From the NCBI RefSeq assembly GCF_048564905.1, contig NC_132996.1:52922501-52986500 (forward strand): a stretch of DNA of 64,000 nucleotides. The letters are read 5' to 3'. Every line of letters starts with the position of its first letter. The first letter of the stretch is position 1. The stretch comes from Vicugna pacos (lineage: Eukaryota > Chordata > Mammalia > Artiodactyla > Camelidae). Below the pieces are notes generated by a model that ran no database searches, was not told the origin of the DNA, and saw only the letters and a program-made list of their open reading frames with translations. The translations under genes were made by a program, and so were the position numbers. Shown here piece after piece: positions 12,044 through 23,568 of this stretch.

Positions 12044-12055
12044 GCAAGTACAAGG

Positions 12056-12213
12056 CAGCGCTGGCACGGCGGGGCCTCCGACTCAGCCTTGGGGGTTTGG
12101 ACAGCTGAACGCTCCCGGCCGGGGGAGGCGGGCTCCCCGCGCGGGAGGCTCCAGCCGCTGCCCGTCCAGCTGGGCGGCGGCCTTGCGGTCTGAGCCAGCC
12201 ACTCCCGGCCGTG
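12056..12213. promoter_or_regulatory. CpG-dense patch just inside a PRR5L intron
   Basis: I count about 17 CpG dinucleotides in roughly 155 bp, including 'ccccgcgcggg', 'gggcggcgg' and 'cggccggggg'. Flanking intron is CpG-poor. It is too short for a conventional CpG island but could be an intragenic regulatory element or alternative promoter. The role is inference only. Confidence 0.35.
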
Positions 12214-12594
12214 CAAGTCAGACTGTGTTTGGGGGAAGGAGGGGAAGTTGGGGTGGCCTCTTTGGAGACCCCACTAAAGGGGGGTTTCATGGGATGCGTG
12301 CTGGTGGTTCTCCTCTGGAGGAAAAAATGATCCTGCAGATCCTATCTGAGCCAGGCTCTTTCCTGCTGGCTTTTGTGTGATTTCTTGAAGTCAGACATGC
12401 CAGGAGGTCTACCCATTAGAGGGACAGGAGTCTGGGCAGACGCCCACTTGGTGGGATGTGATTCAATAACCAAAGAAAAATTTCCCAGCCTTGAAGGATT
12501 TTAGAGTCTGACTGACAGGCTAGAAAGTTACTGAACTAAGGTGGGAGATGGGGCGAAGGCGAGACTGGCCAACCACGTGACTCCACAAACACGG

Positions 12595-12770
12595 ATCCCG
12601 ATCTTAGCTTATCATCTGCTTCTTGGGTGACTTTGGCAAGATTACAGTTTCTGCGAGCCTTGGGTTTTTTCCTTGAATAACTTTTAAATGATGAAATGGG
12701 ACGAGGGGCTGTAGGAGCATACAGGGAATAACCAGCCTAGTTGCAGACCTGGCACATGGTAGGTGCACAG
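12595..12770 (+). repeat. MIR-type SINE fossil
   Basis: Contains 'ttcttgggtgactttggcaa', 'gaaatggg' and 'tggcacatggtaggtgcaca', which are the MIR core and 3' segment in order. Diverged. Confidence 0.6.
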
Positions 12771-14509
12771 ACTGGTGCCTTCCTTTCTTCCTGCTCCAGC
12801 CAAGAGGCCTCTATCTGTAGGTCAAGTTTACTCTTAGATTCAGACTTACCAGACAATAGGTCATCCCTTTTTTTTCTCCCCCTTCCCTGGGAAAGACACT
12901 GGTGTCCAGGGAAGTGTCTCCTAGAAGGATAAGCAGGAAGAAAAATGAGAAACTGACACTGGAAGGTCCCACAGGAAGTGCTCACCAAAACTTTGGAAAA
13001 AGAGCGGTTCGAAATTGACCTCTGTGTATTTGAGAGTTAACTGAACCTGCAGCCCTGTGTCCCTCAAACCTGTTTCCCTAGAATACAGCTACGCTGACAC
13101 TCATTCAACCTTACAAATACCCACAAACCCAAGGTCTTGTTTTTGAAAGACCCGCTTTGACAAGGGCTTCATGGCCTTTTTTGCATTTAGGAGTGAGGCG
13201 AGTACACAGGGTGGAAGGTGGCTGCCTGGTCTCTACCCACATTATTTGTAAATCCCTTGGGGAGTTATTCCATGCTCCTGGAAATGTGGGAAACCAGCCT
13301 TATGAAAGAGACACTGAGCGAACCCAGAGATTCAAAGACCCTTAAAAGGGAAAGTTGAATGTCTCTTGCCCAAGTGACACCCAGCGTAGCTCCACTCAGA
13401 GTGAAAACCTGGGCACAGAGCTGATGGGCTAAACGCAGGGCATCCGAGGTTCTGTGCTTCTGCCCCAAGGTGTTCTCTCTGGGTCGCTTGCCGTCCTGGG
13501 GTCCAGGTGTCAGGGTCCTTTTTGCACAGTGAAGGGGGCAGGTAGGGAATCTGTAGGGTTTTCACAACTTCAACCAGAACATCTCCACTTTTTAATTTAT
13601 GTGTGATAACTCCAAGAAAGATTTTGTTTGGATTCAAAGGATTCTCTTGCTATAAAATAGAGTTTGGAAACAATGGATAGGATCCATCGTATCACTGATC
13701 AGACTTTACTGACCAAGTAGCGTGTGCACGTCTGCCCTGCCTGCGGTCCGCAGTGGGGCAGAGGCAGCTCCCACCCACGTGTTGCTCTTTCGTGGACAGA
13801 ACATGCCTGGTTACATTCAGTAATCTTTTCTAGAACTGTAGTGCCCATGGCTTTAAAGAAGCTTCTCGTACCTCTTCTGTATACCTCTGGTGATCTAAAC
13901 TTCCATGGCAATTAGAGGATCGTTTTTATAGGCAGTCCTCTAGAACCTTCCATCCAAACCCCTTTCATCTTTGCAGGGAGCTAAGTCCTTGACTTGTGGG
14001 CTGTTCCTGGAGGTGAAGTCATCTCTTTCCTTTAACCCTTTCTTCCCAGGGCTACTCTGTTTTGTTAGCCTGTGTCTCTGATGTTCTTCTCTGAACACTT
14101 TCCAAAACCCCCATCACTCTCTGAAGTTTGCAGCCAGCAATTAGACGCAGGTTCCCCGGAGAGGCGCCTTCCTGCTGCCGGGTTGGAGGATTACCTCATG
14201 TGCCAACGGGTGTTCCATCCTGGCGGGGAAGGGGAGTAGGTAGGCACCAGCAGTGACCAACAGGACTCTCCTTCCCTTTCTTCCGGTCAGGAGGGCCTCT
14301 GCTGGTCTTTGTAATGGAAAGCTTAGGATAAAGGCCATCAATATACGAGCTGGAATAGCCTTTTCTCCTTTGAGATACATTAACCAGGTGTTGGAGTCCA
14401 CCTTGGTTTTAGGTACCAGGATGACCTAACGTTTCACATGGTCCTCCTGACTTCTCGACTCCTCCTTGTGGTGAACGAGCATAGCTTACATTTGAGATGA
14501 GGATGGTGA

Positions 14510-14960
14510 TTGATTCACACATTTATTGATGAGCTACTGTTTACCAGATACTTTGCTTAGTGCTGGGGACACAGTGGTGAACAAAAACTTCGTAGGACTA
14601 CAGGCCCTCGTGGAGCTTACAACCCGGTGGTGGGGACAGATACTAATCAAACTACCATCAAATATAAAACTGCTACCAGGGCAAGTACAAAGAATACAAT
14701 CCATAGTAGGGGGATTTGACCAGTGAGGGAGACTGTCCTGTGGAATTGAGGCTGGAGTTGAACCTAGAGAGACAAACAAATGTAGGTTAGGCAAAGAGCG
14801 GAGGGAGAGAACAGTCTAGGCAAAGGGACTGGCATGTGCAAAGGCCCGGTGGCATGAAGGATCATGGTGAGTGTGAGGGGCTGAAATAAATTCACAGAGT
14901 TAGGACCCGATGGCTGAGGGGAAGACAGAAGAGGATGAAAACACAGAAGAAGGAAACAGA
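14510..14960 (+). repeat. L2 LINE 3' fragment
   Basis: The stretch includes 'gtgctggggacacagtggtg', 'ccctcgtggagcttacaac' and later 'aaagggactggcatgtgcaa'. These are hallmark segments of the ancient L2 LINE 3' end. It is diverged and non-coding. Confidence 0.7.
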
Positions 14961-15124
14961 CTCCCACCAGGTTGCCCAGGTTGTGGAGGTTTTCTTTATC
15001 TAAGAGCAAAGGGAAATTCTGAAGCTAATTATTAAGTCCTACTGTGTCCAGCCTCATATTTCGGTTGAAAGGTAACCTCATTCCACTCACCAGTGCTTGC
15101 ATCTGCAAAAACAGTACATTTGAT

Positions 15125-15300
15125 ACTTGCCATTCATTCATTCAGAGATTTCCAAATATTGATTTACCGATGCACTAGGCACCACACTATGTGCTAAAAT
15201 AGAATGGTGAGCAGGACAGACAGGGCTGGTGCCCTCGACTCCCGTTCTAGTGGAGGAGACAGAAGTAAATGAGCGACTCCAACAGAGTGTAATTGGCGCT
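15125..15300 (+). repeat. L2 LINE fragment
   Basis: Contains 'cattcattcattcagagatt', 'gcactaggcaccacactatg' and 'gctggtgccctcgactcccg', which resemble the L2 3' end. It is a diverged fragment. Confidence 0.6.
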
Positions 15301-15984
15301 TGGCAGGGGAAAGTAGAGGGTGTTGTGGCTTTGCATTTTCCCCCAGCGTATTTCACTCTGACCTTTCAAAATCTGCACGTCTTTGGCCCTGCTGGCTACT
15401 CGTCATGCCTTGTTCTGTTCTCTTTCCCAGGCACTGCTTTTGTTGTCCATTAAGTCAATAGATGGGCGATGCTAAATGAATCAAGACCTGTTTATTGGAA
15501 CTGGCAACATTTTACCAGACGCATCTCAGTGTCTAATCTTGGCTGACCCAGTTTCCCAGCCTCAGCTGAGCAGAGATGGTGCCCAGGCATCTCTGTTATC
15601 TAGGTCATTAAACAGCAGCCCCCACACAGGCTCCTTTCTGCCAGTGCCCGCCTTTCCTGCAGGTGCAGAGTTCCTCACACAGCCTTCCGGTGGCGTTGGG
15701 TGACCCGTGTCCATCTACCCTTGGGGTGGCGCTTGGCCAGGGCCTGGGCTTCCTGCTCTGAGGGGTGGGAGTAGGCACGGTGTCTGGGGGTGGGTCTTGT
15801 GCTTTGCAGAGACTATTCAGAGACTGTTGCCCTGCTGGTTACTGCAAAGCCGTGGGTGGAAGTGACAGTTTCTAAGCCCTCTTTTTACCTCCCTCAACTG
15901 ACAGCTCAAATCTAGACTGAAAAGCCAGTCTCCTGGGATTACAAAAACAGAATAATATATAACTGTGCATATGGTCTTCCTGGA

Positions 15985-16150
15985 TTACGTTGGTCAGGAG
16001 CGTGGTTTCTGGAATCCCAGCTCTGCCTTCTAGCTGTGTGACTCTGAGCCCGGATAGCTGGCCTGTCCAAGCGGTAAAATGGGGTAATAGAGTCTACTTG
16101 TGAGCTATCTTACAAATAAATGGTCTTGCACAGTGCCTGATAGTGTTGTA
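15985..16150 (+). repeat. MIR-type SINE fossil
   Basis: Contains 'gagcgtggtttctggaatcc', 'tctagctgtgtgactctgag' and 'ttgcacagtgcctgatagtg', matching MIR landmarks in order. Confidence 0.7.
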
Positions 16151-16308
16151 ACCATCCTCGTGATGATAGCAGTTATGTGCATCTCAAAATTCAGCTCCCT
16201 TTTCTGGATTAAAGGAGAGAAGGCCTATTTGCATATTTTCAGTTGAGCCTTCCCATCCAATCCCACGTTTACTGTGGTAACACCTTACAGATCAAATGTA
16301 GGTATGAA

Positions 16309-16324
16309 CCCCCCCCCCCCCCCC
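16309..16324. repeat. Poly-C run (16 C)
   Basis: Sixteen consecutive C residues followed by 'gccaaccacccccaagc'. It lies about 113 bp before the next PRR5L exon. The run could be length-variable or mis-assembled. Confidence 0.9.
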
Positions 16325-16437
16325 GCCAACCACCCCCAAGCTCCACTGGACATGGAACTGTCACCTGGGGTCTCCTGCGAGTAATGACCAAGTTCTTTTC
16401 TTTCTTTCTCCCCTCCCATCTTCTCGCCCTTGTGTAG

Positions 16438-16529
16438 GTGAAAATCGCATTGAGGTTCTGGCTGAAGTCTGGGACCACTTCTTCACTGAGACTCTCCCCA
16501 CCCTGCAGGCAATATTCTATCCGGTTCAG
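16438..16529 (+). CDS. PRR5L: PRR5L coding exon (about residues 118-148)
   Basis: This 92-bp exon lies between 'cccttgtgtag' and the donor GTCAGT. Two bases complete a glycine codon split with the previous exon. The rest encodes ENRIEVLAEVWDHFFTETL and then PTLQAIFYPVQ, essentially identical to human PRR5L. It belongs to the HbrB-like domain shared by the Protor proteins. It ends in phase 0. The reading frame here confirms the GC donor upstream and the GT donor downstream. No stop, indel or odd codon is present. Confidence 0.95.
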
Positions 16530-17571
16530 GTCAGTCTCACTGGGGAACGACCTCTTGCCGGCCTGGGACCTGCCAGTGAATGGGAGAGAGCCAGGATACT
16601 GGGCCGAGGACCTCGGACATCTTTGCAGGGCTCTCTGTTCTATATTTAGCATCTAACCTCAAGCAAGGAGCAGTGACTGAGTAACTAGTAATTCGTGGGC
16701 GCTTGTCCACCCTCTTGGTTTTGAGTATGTCTGGGTATTCTTGGAGTGGCCTGTTTCTTCTTACTCTTCAGAAGTAGGGAAGATGGGGAAAGGAGACCTT
16801 TTCTTGCCCTCTTCTTTCTTGAAGACAAGATGTAGCCGAAAGAACGCCAGATTCAGACTCAGTAGTTGGGTTTGGGCAAACTCATTTCACCTCTCTGAGC
16901 ACAGCTCCATTTCGTCTGTTGCAAAATGAGAAACTGAGTAAGTAGCGCCTCTTGTGGTCCTTCTCCTGCGACCTTAGCTCCTCCCACCACATGTGTTAGT
17001 TTCCGTCTACCCTCCTGCGGCGAGACTGGCCAGTGCCGGGCCAGAATGGACGCCCCGGGGCAGACTGACCAGCAGATATTCTTCTCCAAAACATGCATCT
17101 CTGTCATCTGCTTCCACTGCCAGGAGCTCGCTGCCCCCCTCCTCCCCTGAGGTGGAGGCTTCACAGTAATCAGGTTTGTTGAAGTGCAGGCACGGGCACA
17201 GTGATAACACAGCCATTCACAGAGGAACCTTGTACCACACGTAAGGGCCCATGTACTTTTTTTTTCCTCTGAATTGTATCTTAAAGGAATTCAGAATGCT
17301 TTTAAATACATGTCAAATGTTTTTCAGTTGGGAAGTTATGCCCACAGAGTCCATTTGCCACTTCAGTCCTGCCCCTAACAATTCCAGGAGAAGCTTCAGG
17401 CCTGCAGCCCACTGCTCTTTTCATCCCAACCTCAGCTCCATCCCGCACCCCGCGAGAGGATTTATAGTGTTTCTGTGGACGATTCACCCCCTGTGCCCGC
17501 AGACTTCTCCCTTCCACGCAGTGCTCACTCCTTGGCCAGCAGTGGGTCTTGAGAAGACACACCTGGGAGGT

Positions 17572-17713
17572 AGGGTCGCCAGATTTAGCCAATCAGAATA
17601 CAGGATGCTGAGTTCCATCAAGTTTACAATGAAGGATGCAAGATGTGGGATACACTTATACTAAGAAAACTATTCAAATTCAACTGGACATCCTCTGCTT
17701 TATTTGGCCGCCC
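17572..17713. mobile_element. Short DNA-transposon MITE with long inverted repeats
   Basis: The left end 'agggtcgccagattt' pairs with the reverse complement of the right end 'ttatttggccgccct'. The interior is also partly palindromic, with 'ggatacacttatactaa'. This resembles a known mammalian hAT-like MITE that begins 'agggtcgccagatttagca', but I cannot name it with confidence. Confidence 0.6.
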
Positions 17714-19234
17714 TCCTGGAGAGGGTGTGTAGTCCCAGGTCCCGCTTAAGACCATTTGGGCAGGGAATTCCAAGGTGCGGGTACCCAGCTGGGTTTAGAA
17801 TGGGGAGTGAGGGATCTGGGCGGGCATGGCCCCTGTAAGATCATTGGAGGCCCAAGAGGGGCCCTCTTAGCCTCAGATCCAGGCAGGAGCTCAGTTGTAC
17901 AGTTCTGAGTGTGATGCAGTTGGAAAATGGTCAGATCTGACCACAGCCAGTATTGCCTCTGTCCACCCCTCCCCCACAACTCCCCAAGTGCTCCTGCTGA
18001 CCCAGACATCCTACTGTGAGAACCCCTGAATTGGGTGTTCCCACTCCTGATAGTAACATCCCCAGAGGTCTCTCTTGGTCCAGCTAGGACCTTCTCACAA
18101 CTGCCTGTGTAAGTGTCTGTGTGAGACCTGCTTCCTCTTTGGACAGATGTGTTTGAGTGCCTGCTGTGCTCTGGGGTGTGGAACTCTGCCTTCTTTTTCT
18201 ATCCTTTACAGGAAAGGTGTCCTGGAGATGAAGTGAGGGCACAGATAGGTATGAGAGAGGAAGTCAGTGCCGAGTGCTGGGATGTGGTGTAAAAAAAATC
18301 AAAACTTGGAAAAGTGATGAGTGGGGGGACCACTGCCGTTGGAGATGGTTGGGAGAGGCATCAGGGAAGAGTGTTAAATGGAGCCTATAAGGCATGGGTG
18401 GCATGTGTCTCCTAGGACCAGAGGGTGGGGGCATGTGGGGATGGCAGAACCACCCTTTCTGGAGTTGCTGTAAAACCCTAAGGAGTTACAGGAAATGCAG
18501 AACTTCCTTAAACCTTGGCCAGCTGGAGGCATGGGAGGTACCTCTTTGGGAGGACACCCTAATGATAGCTGATGTCTACCAAGAGCAGCCAAGATTTGGG
18601 GAGTGCTGTGTATACATGTGCAAAGGAGAGTCTGGGAAGTGAGCCCCCTTTCCCTTTTCTGTTTTGGGAAACTTTAGGAGCCTTAAAATCCAATAGTGCA
18701 GGTTTGAAATCCATCTCTACCTTGGGTCAATTCCTGTCACTCTGGGCTGTAAGGTTTTTCATCTGTGGAGTGGGTTTTGCCATAGTGTGTGTCTCCACTG
18801 ATGGGCGTGGGGATGAAACGTGTTACTTACACCCAGGAAGTTTAGAATCATGCCTGGCACGTGGTCACGGCTTAGTGAGGGTCGGCTGTTAATGCAGATT
18901 AGTTACTGTTTTCATCCTCAGCCCCCACCCTACATGGCTGAACAGATCTCTTTCTTCTACTTTCCCAGTGATGTTTCTTCCTAAGTTACTTGCATCTGCG
19001 TCTGAGTCTAACAGGTCAGTCTAACGTGTCTCCTTCTTTGCCGGGCGTGCAATAGGTGCTCGGGAATTTCACGGGTGACGCTGAGGAGGCAGCCTTGGAT
19101 GTAGGGAGGTGCTGTTGGCCTTTTCTCTCATTTCTCCCCTCCTTCCCCTCTCTTCCTCCTTCCTGACCACTCACAGCACAGCGTGGCCCCCACTCTGCTG
19201 GGCTGCTGTCACCTTTGGGTCATTTCGGCAGGTT

Positions 19235-19792
19235 GAGTCACACCTTATCTTTTTTTTTTATGGAATTATAATTGCTTTACAGTATTATGTTAGTTTCAGG
19301 TGTACAACATAATGATTCAGTGTGTTTATAGGTTGTACTCTATTTAAGGTTATTACAAAGTACCAGCTATGTTCCCTGTGCTCTACAATATGGCCTTGTA
19401 GCTTATTCATCTTGCTCTCTTGTATCTCTTAATCCCCTACCCCTATGTTGCTCCTGCCCCCTTCCCTCTGCCCACAGGTAACCACTAGTCTATTCTCTGT
19501 ATCTGTTTTGGTATATTCATTTGTTTGTATTATTTTTTATATTCCACATGGAAGTGATAACATACAGCATGTGCCCTTTTCTGTCTGACTTATTTCACTT
19601 AGCTTAATACCCTCTAGATCCATCCATGTTGTTGCAAATGGCAGAGGCCCATTCTTTTTTATGGCTGAGTAATATTCCATGTATATCTTCACTTATCTGT
19701 TGATGGACCCTTCCATGTCTTGATTATTGTCATTAATGCTGCTGTGAGCACTGGGGTACATTTATCTTTTTGAATTAGGGAGTCACACCTTA
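19235..19792 (-). mobile_element. Young 5'-truncated L1, antisense, with perfect 13-bp TSD
   Basis: The L1 3' end (19248-19779) is in reverse orientation. It starts with a poly-T tract and includes 'gttagtttcaggtgtacaac' and 'gtaatattccatgtatatc'. It is flanked by an exact 13-bp duplication, 'gagtcacacctta', at 19235-19247 and 19780-19792. The duplication and low erosion show a relatively recent insertion. It lies some 170 bp upstream of the PRR5L exon at 19963. Confidence 0.92.
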
Positions 19793-19962
19793 CCTTAAAT
19801 AAAGGCTTTTTTTCTGAAGAACAGGGGCCAAGTCTTCGAATCTTTGACAGCCTCCCTGGAACCTTGTCCTCGCCCCATTCATTTGTCATCCTGGCCACCA
19901 TGTGGTTGATAGCGGATCCTGTGAGCTCTCACCTCCAACCCTGCCTCTTCTCTCCTCCTCAG

Positions 19963-20103
19963 GGCCAGGAGCTGACCATCCGCCAGATCTCCCTGCTGGG
20001 CTTCCGCGACCTGGTCCTGCTGAAGGTGAAGCTGGACGACTTGCTGCTGCTGGCCCAGCCCCAGCCCCCCTCATCCATCGTCCAGATGTTGCTGGTCCTG
20101 CAG
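19963..20103 (+). CDS. PRR5L: PRR5L coding exon (about residues 149-195)
   Basis: This 141-bp exon (47 codons, phase 0 at both ends) has the acceptor 'ctcctcag' and the donor GTGAGG. It encodes GQELTIRQISLLGFRDLVLL, then KVKLDDLLLLAQPQPPSSIV and QMLLVLQ. The leucine-rich core is almost identical to human PRR5L; the Q-P-Q-P segment stands where human has S-K-L. The region is part of the HbrB-like fold thought to mediate Rictor contact. Its GC-rich third positions are typical of this gene's exons. Confidence 0.95.
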
Positions 20104-20864
20104 GTGAGGAAGAGTGAAGAGGCCACTGAGGGACAAGGGGGAAGGGACCACGTGACCGGAGTCCAGTTTAGTCTTCTGTAGTGTTGTCATTGACGGTCCA
20201 GTTCATTTGTCCCTTTGCTGTGCATCCACCAAGCACCGTCCAGGTCCCTGGTGCTGTGCTGGGTACTGGGTTCCCCGTGGTGGTGGGGTGGTTGGTGGGG
20301 AGCAAGAAAAGCACAGCCTGTCCTTCAGGGAGTGGACATCCTTCTCCCGCCCCCTGTCAAGTCAAGGAGCCTCATTGTAAGTCACAACCAGATCCCACTG
20401 CAGCCCAGCTTGAGCCAAAACAGGAGCTCATGGGAAAGGTCCTCAGGGGCTACAGCCATGAGTAAGACCACGTTGGGCCACAAAGCTGCCAGCCTCTCTC
20501 CACTGACTGGTCTCCACTTGTATCCGGTCTACTTGGTTTCTCTCTGACGCTGCCTCTCCCAGCCCTGCCTAGTCCTTCTGGGGCTTGGTTTCTGTTCCTT
20601 CCTCCCCCCGCCCCTCTCTCTGCAGTTGCCTTCAGTACCCTGCTTTGTACCTGATGAAAACTGGAATCCCACAGCTTGTGTATTGCCACCAGGGGACGAC
20701 CCAGATGGTCGCCTAGCGTCTCTCAATCCCAATTTGAAATCAACGTTAGGAAGGTGGGCTGACGTTTTCTGGTTCCTGGCTACGTGCCCGGCCCGGGTCA
20801 ATGTCAGAATTTAAAAGTGAGTTGCTTTCTGAATCAAATAATCTAAACCTCGTGAGTTGGGCCC

Positions 20865-20960
20865 TGTTGTCATTGCCATCTTATAGATGAGGAAACTGAG
20901 ACCCAGGAAGTTTATGTGCCTGCCTGAGGTCCCTCAGCATGAGGTAGTAAGATTCCGAAC
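20865..20960 (-). repeat. MIR-type SINE fossil, minus strand
   Basis: The segment 'tagatgaggaaactgagacc' followed by 'ggtccctcagcatgaggta' is the reverse MIR core. Confidence 0.65.
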
Positions 20961-21574
20961 TGTGTACACTCAGGGGAAGACTTGGATCGGTCCAGCTCGT
21001 GCTACACGACTCCCTTTGCCCAATCGGCTGTGACCTTGAGTAGGAGCAAGTAGGATAAACATGGCCTCAGCGAGCCCAGATCCATGGATAAAGGTGCACA
21101 ATTCCAAGTAATAAGGCTTGTGGCCTAGGGACACTCCCAAAACGTGGCCGCTAAGCCTCTCTGACCTCTGGACCAAGTTCAGATGCTGCAGCATCAGCCC
21201 TGAGCCTGTCCTCAGGGAAGACAGTTTCACCTTTGAGCAGGCTGGTGAGGACCCCCAGCTGCCCTCTCAGCAGGGGTGGAACGTCGGGCACGGGACCTCC
21301 GATCTCTCCCTGCCCACCCGCCCCGCCCCCAGCTGCCGTTCTCTCCTGGTTCCCTAGCTCGGCCGTCCTTCTGGGCTTCTCCCCCTTTCCTGAAATCAGA
21401 GAGGAGGAGGAGTTGCCTAGCAGGACGAGAGGGGGTTGTAAACTGGCTGGAATGTCAGGTCAAGTGTTTTTATGGAAAGGAAGGAGAAGGAAGGGGGAGA
21501 GAAATTATGTGTGCAGAGCTCAGGTCTGAGAAACGAAAAATAGAGCTTGGGTCCTGAGTAAGGAGTCTAGAAAA

Positions 21575-21737
21575 GAGCCCTTTGTGGTGGGGAGGGTAGA
21601 GCTCAGTGGTAGAGTGTGTGCTTTGCATGCATGACATCCTGGGTTCAATCCCCAGTACCTCCATTAAATGAATGAATGAATTAATCAATCTAATTACCTC
21701 CCCCCAAACAAATTTAAAAAGGAAAAGGAGCTCTTTG
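21575..21737 (+). mobile_element. Full-length camelid tRNA-Ala-derived SINE with TSD
   Basis: The SINE (21585-21727) begins 'ggtggggagggtagagctc', has the A box 'agctcagtggtagagtg' and the B box 'gggttcaatccc', then 'cagtacctcca' and an AATG-repeat, AT-rich tail. The flanks 'gagccctttg' (21575-21584) and 'gagctctttg' (21728-21737) form a 10-bp target-site duplication with one difference. This lineage-restricted family is the best evidence for a camelid genome. Confidence 0.9.
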
Positions 21738-22246
21738 GGCTTCAGAGAAGAAGACTGGGAAAAGAGAGCTGGTCTTCCAGCCTCCCATTTTCATCTATAG
21801 TCTGGGGATGGGAGGTGAATCCTTCGTTGTTGCTGTGGTGTGGTTTGTTTTATCGGAAGGAGAGCTGAGGTGAGGCTCTCCCCTGTGGACAGTTGACCAG
21901 GAGGGGCCTGACTCTGTGATCATGAAACACATTCACCATGTCCCAACATTCCAGGCCCCATGCTACACACCCAATGACCATTCACAAAAGCTGTCATCGT
22001 CCCCCTGAATTCCCTAAAGACAGGTTCCGCTGCTTGCCTGCGAGAATCTTCCTGCATCGCCCTGGCCCCCACCAGTGGGCTCTCCATGGGGCAGCTTCAA
22101 ACTCCTCAGTGGTCCCCGCTGGTCTCAGGAGGACAGCCCAAGTCTGTCCCTGGCCTCTGGCCCCTCCCACATCTCCAGCCTCACCTGGGACTCGACTCCT
22201 GCTGCTCGGCCCTCCGGCCACACTGGCCTTCATCACCTCGCTCTGC

Positions 22247-22473
22247 TGCAGCTGATTTTTTTTTTTTTCTATTGATGTATAGTCCGTTACAAAGCACCAA
22301 TTTCTGGCATACAGAACAATGTCCCATTCATGCATATACATACATATAGTAGTTTTCATATTCTTTTTCATTAAAGGTTATTACAAGATATTGAATATAG
22401 TTCCCTGTGCTATACAGAAGAAATTTGTTTTTTTAATCTAATATTTGGCTAATATTTGCAAATTGCAGCTGAT
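22247..22473 (-). mobile_element. Short antisense L1 with 10-bp TSD
   Basis: An L1 3' terminal fragment of about 210 bp in reverse orientation starts at a T run and includes 'tacaaagcaccaatttctgg' and 'ggttattacaagatattga'. The exact duplication 'tgcagctgat' lies at 22247-22256 and 22464-22473. Confidence 0.88.
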
Positions 22474-23282
22474 CTTTGTACTCACTGTTCCTCTGCTTGG
22501 AACATTGTCTCCCAGGGCCCATGACTTCGACAGGTCAAGGCACCCAGTGCAGTCTCTGGCATATAGTAGGTGTTAATTAAACACTTGTTCAGTGAACGAT
22601 GGCCCTGGTTAATAAGAGCCTGAGGAGGACTGACCCCAGGTCTCTGGCCCCAGATCCCATGGTGGTGACCCTCACTTGGGGTCCCTTCTCTTGGCAGAGG
22701 GAGGAACAGTCAGAGAATCTCCGTGGCCGTGACGACCATCTGGGAAGTCAGGCAAGGAAACAGTCCCTGTTTTCCTGTTTCACAGATGAGATGGAGGTTC
22801 AGAGAGGTGGGCGAAGTGGCTCAAGGTCACGTACTGATTTATAAGACAGCTGGCTTTGCCACCCATTCCCGGGCTCTTGCTCTCTTTACCTTCCCACTCA
22901 GCCTATCCCGACTACCGGGTGTGCGAGCTCAGTTCTCAGCAGCTACCCTGGGAGAGGACCATCAGCTCTAAATCACGTGTTCATAGGCCATTTTCTTCCC
23001 ACCTCTTGCCTCGCTCCTCGCTCTGGCTCCCGTCCTGTTTAGCACTGAGGGATTGTAGGCGGGGCAAGGCTTGAGAGGAGTAGTCAGATGGAAAATATCC
23101 AGGCATAAAAAAACGAGACAGAGAAAGTTTCCTCAGCTCTGAAACCCAACCCTGGTGGTTTTGGGGCTGAAACTGCTCTGCTTTTGAGGCCTGGGGTGTG
23201 TCCCTGGGAACATGAGTAACCACCCTGCTCCCTGTAGAGCCTTGAGGATTCCCTTCCCTTTGGGCAAATTTGTGTGAACCTT

Positions 23283-23568
23283 CCTAAGTGAAGCATTTTT
23301 TAAAAATTATTTTACCATTATTTTTTTAATTTCATTTTTTGTTGACAGGTAGTTGATTTGCAATGTTAGTTTCAGGTGTACAGCAAAGCAGTTCAGCTAT
23401 ACATATACATACACATATATATATTCTTTTCTTTTCCAATTCCTTTCCTTTATAGGTTATTACAAGATACTGAATGTAGTTCCCTGTGCTGTACACTAGG
23501 TCCTTGTTGTTTATCTATTTTTTATACAGTAATGTGGATCTATTAATCCCAGACTCCTAAATGAAGCA
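23283..23568 (-). mobile_element. Short antisense L1 with 13-bp TSD
   Basis: An L1 3' fragment in reverse orientation contains 'gttagtttcaggtgtacagc' and 'agttccctgtgctgtacac'. It is flanked by 'cctaagtgaagca' (23283-23295) and 'cctaaatgaagca' (23556-23568), a duplication with one mismatch. Confidence 0.85.

Larger units (their letters stand above)
12044..16437 (+). other. PRR5L: PRR5L intron, GC-AG type
   Basis: The intron runs from GCAAGT at 12044 to 'tgtgtag' at 16437. It opens with a CpG-dense patch, then holds MIR and L2 fossils and ends shortly after a 16-base C run. No additional exon was recognised. Confidence 0.85.
16530..19962 (+). other. PRR5L: PRR5L intron
   Basis: GT at 16530 and AG at 19961-19962. 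It holds a palindromic MITE-like element and a young 5'-truncated antisense L1 at its 3' end, with unique sequence between them. No extra exon was seen. Confidence 0.85.

Noticed and set aside
12048-12049. GT six bases into the intron as alternative donor for the PRR5L exon
   Set aside because: It would put TGA in frame right after the join.
21585-21660. tRNA-Ala-like cloverleaf
   Set aside because: It has A and B boxes but is followed by an AT-rich tail and flanked by a target-site duplication. It is a SINE, not a tRNA gene.
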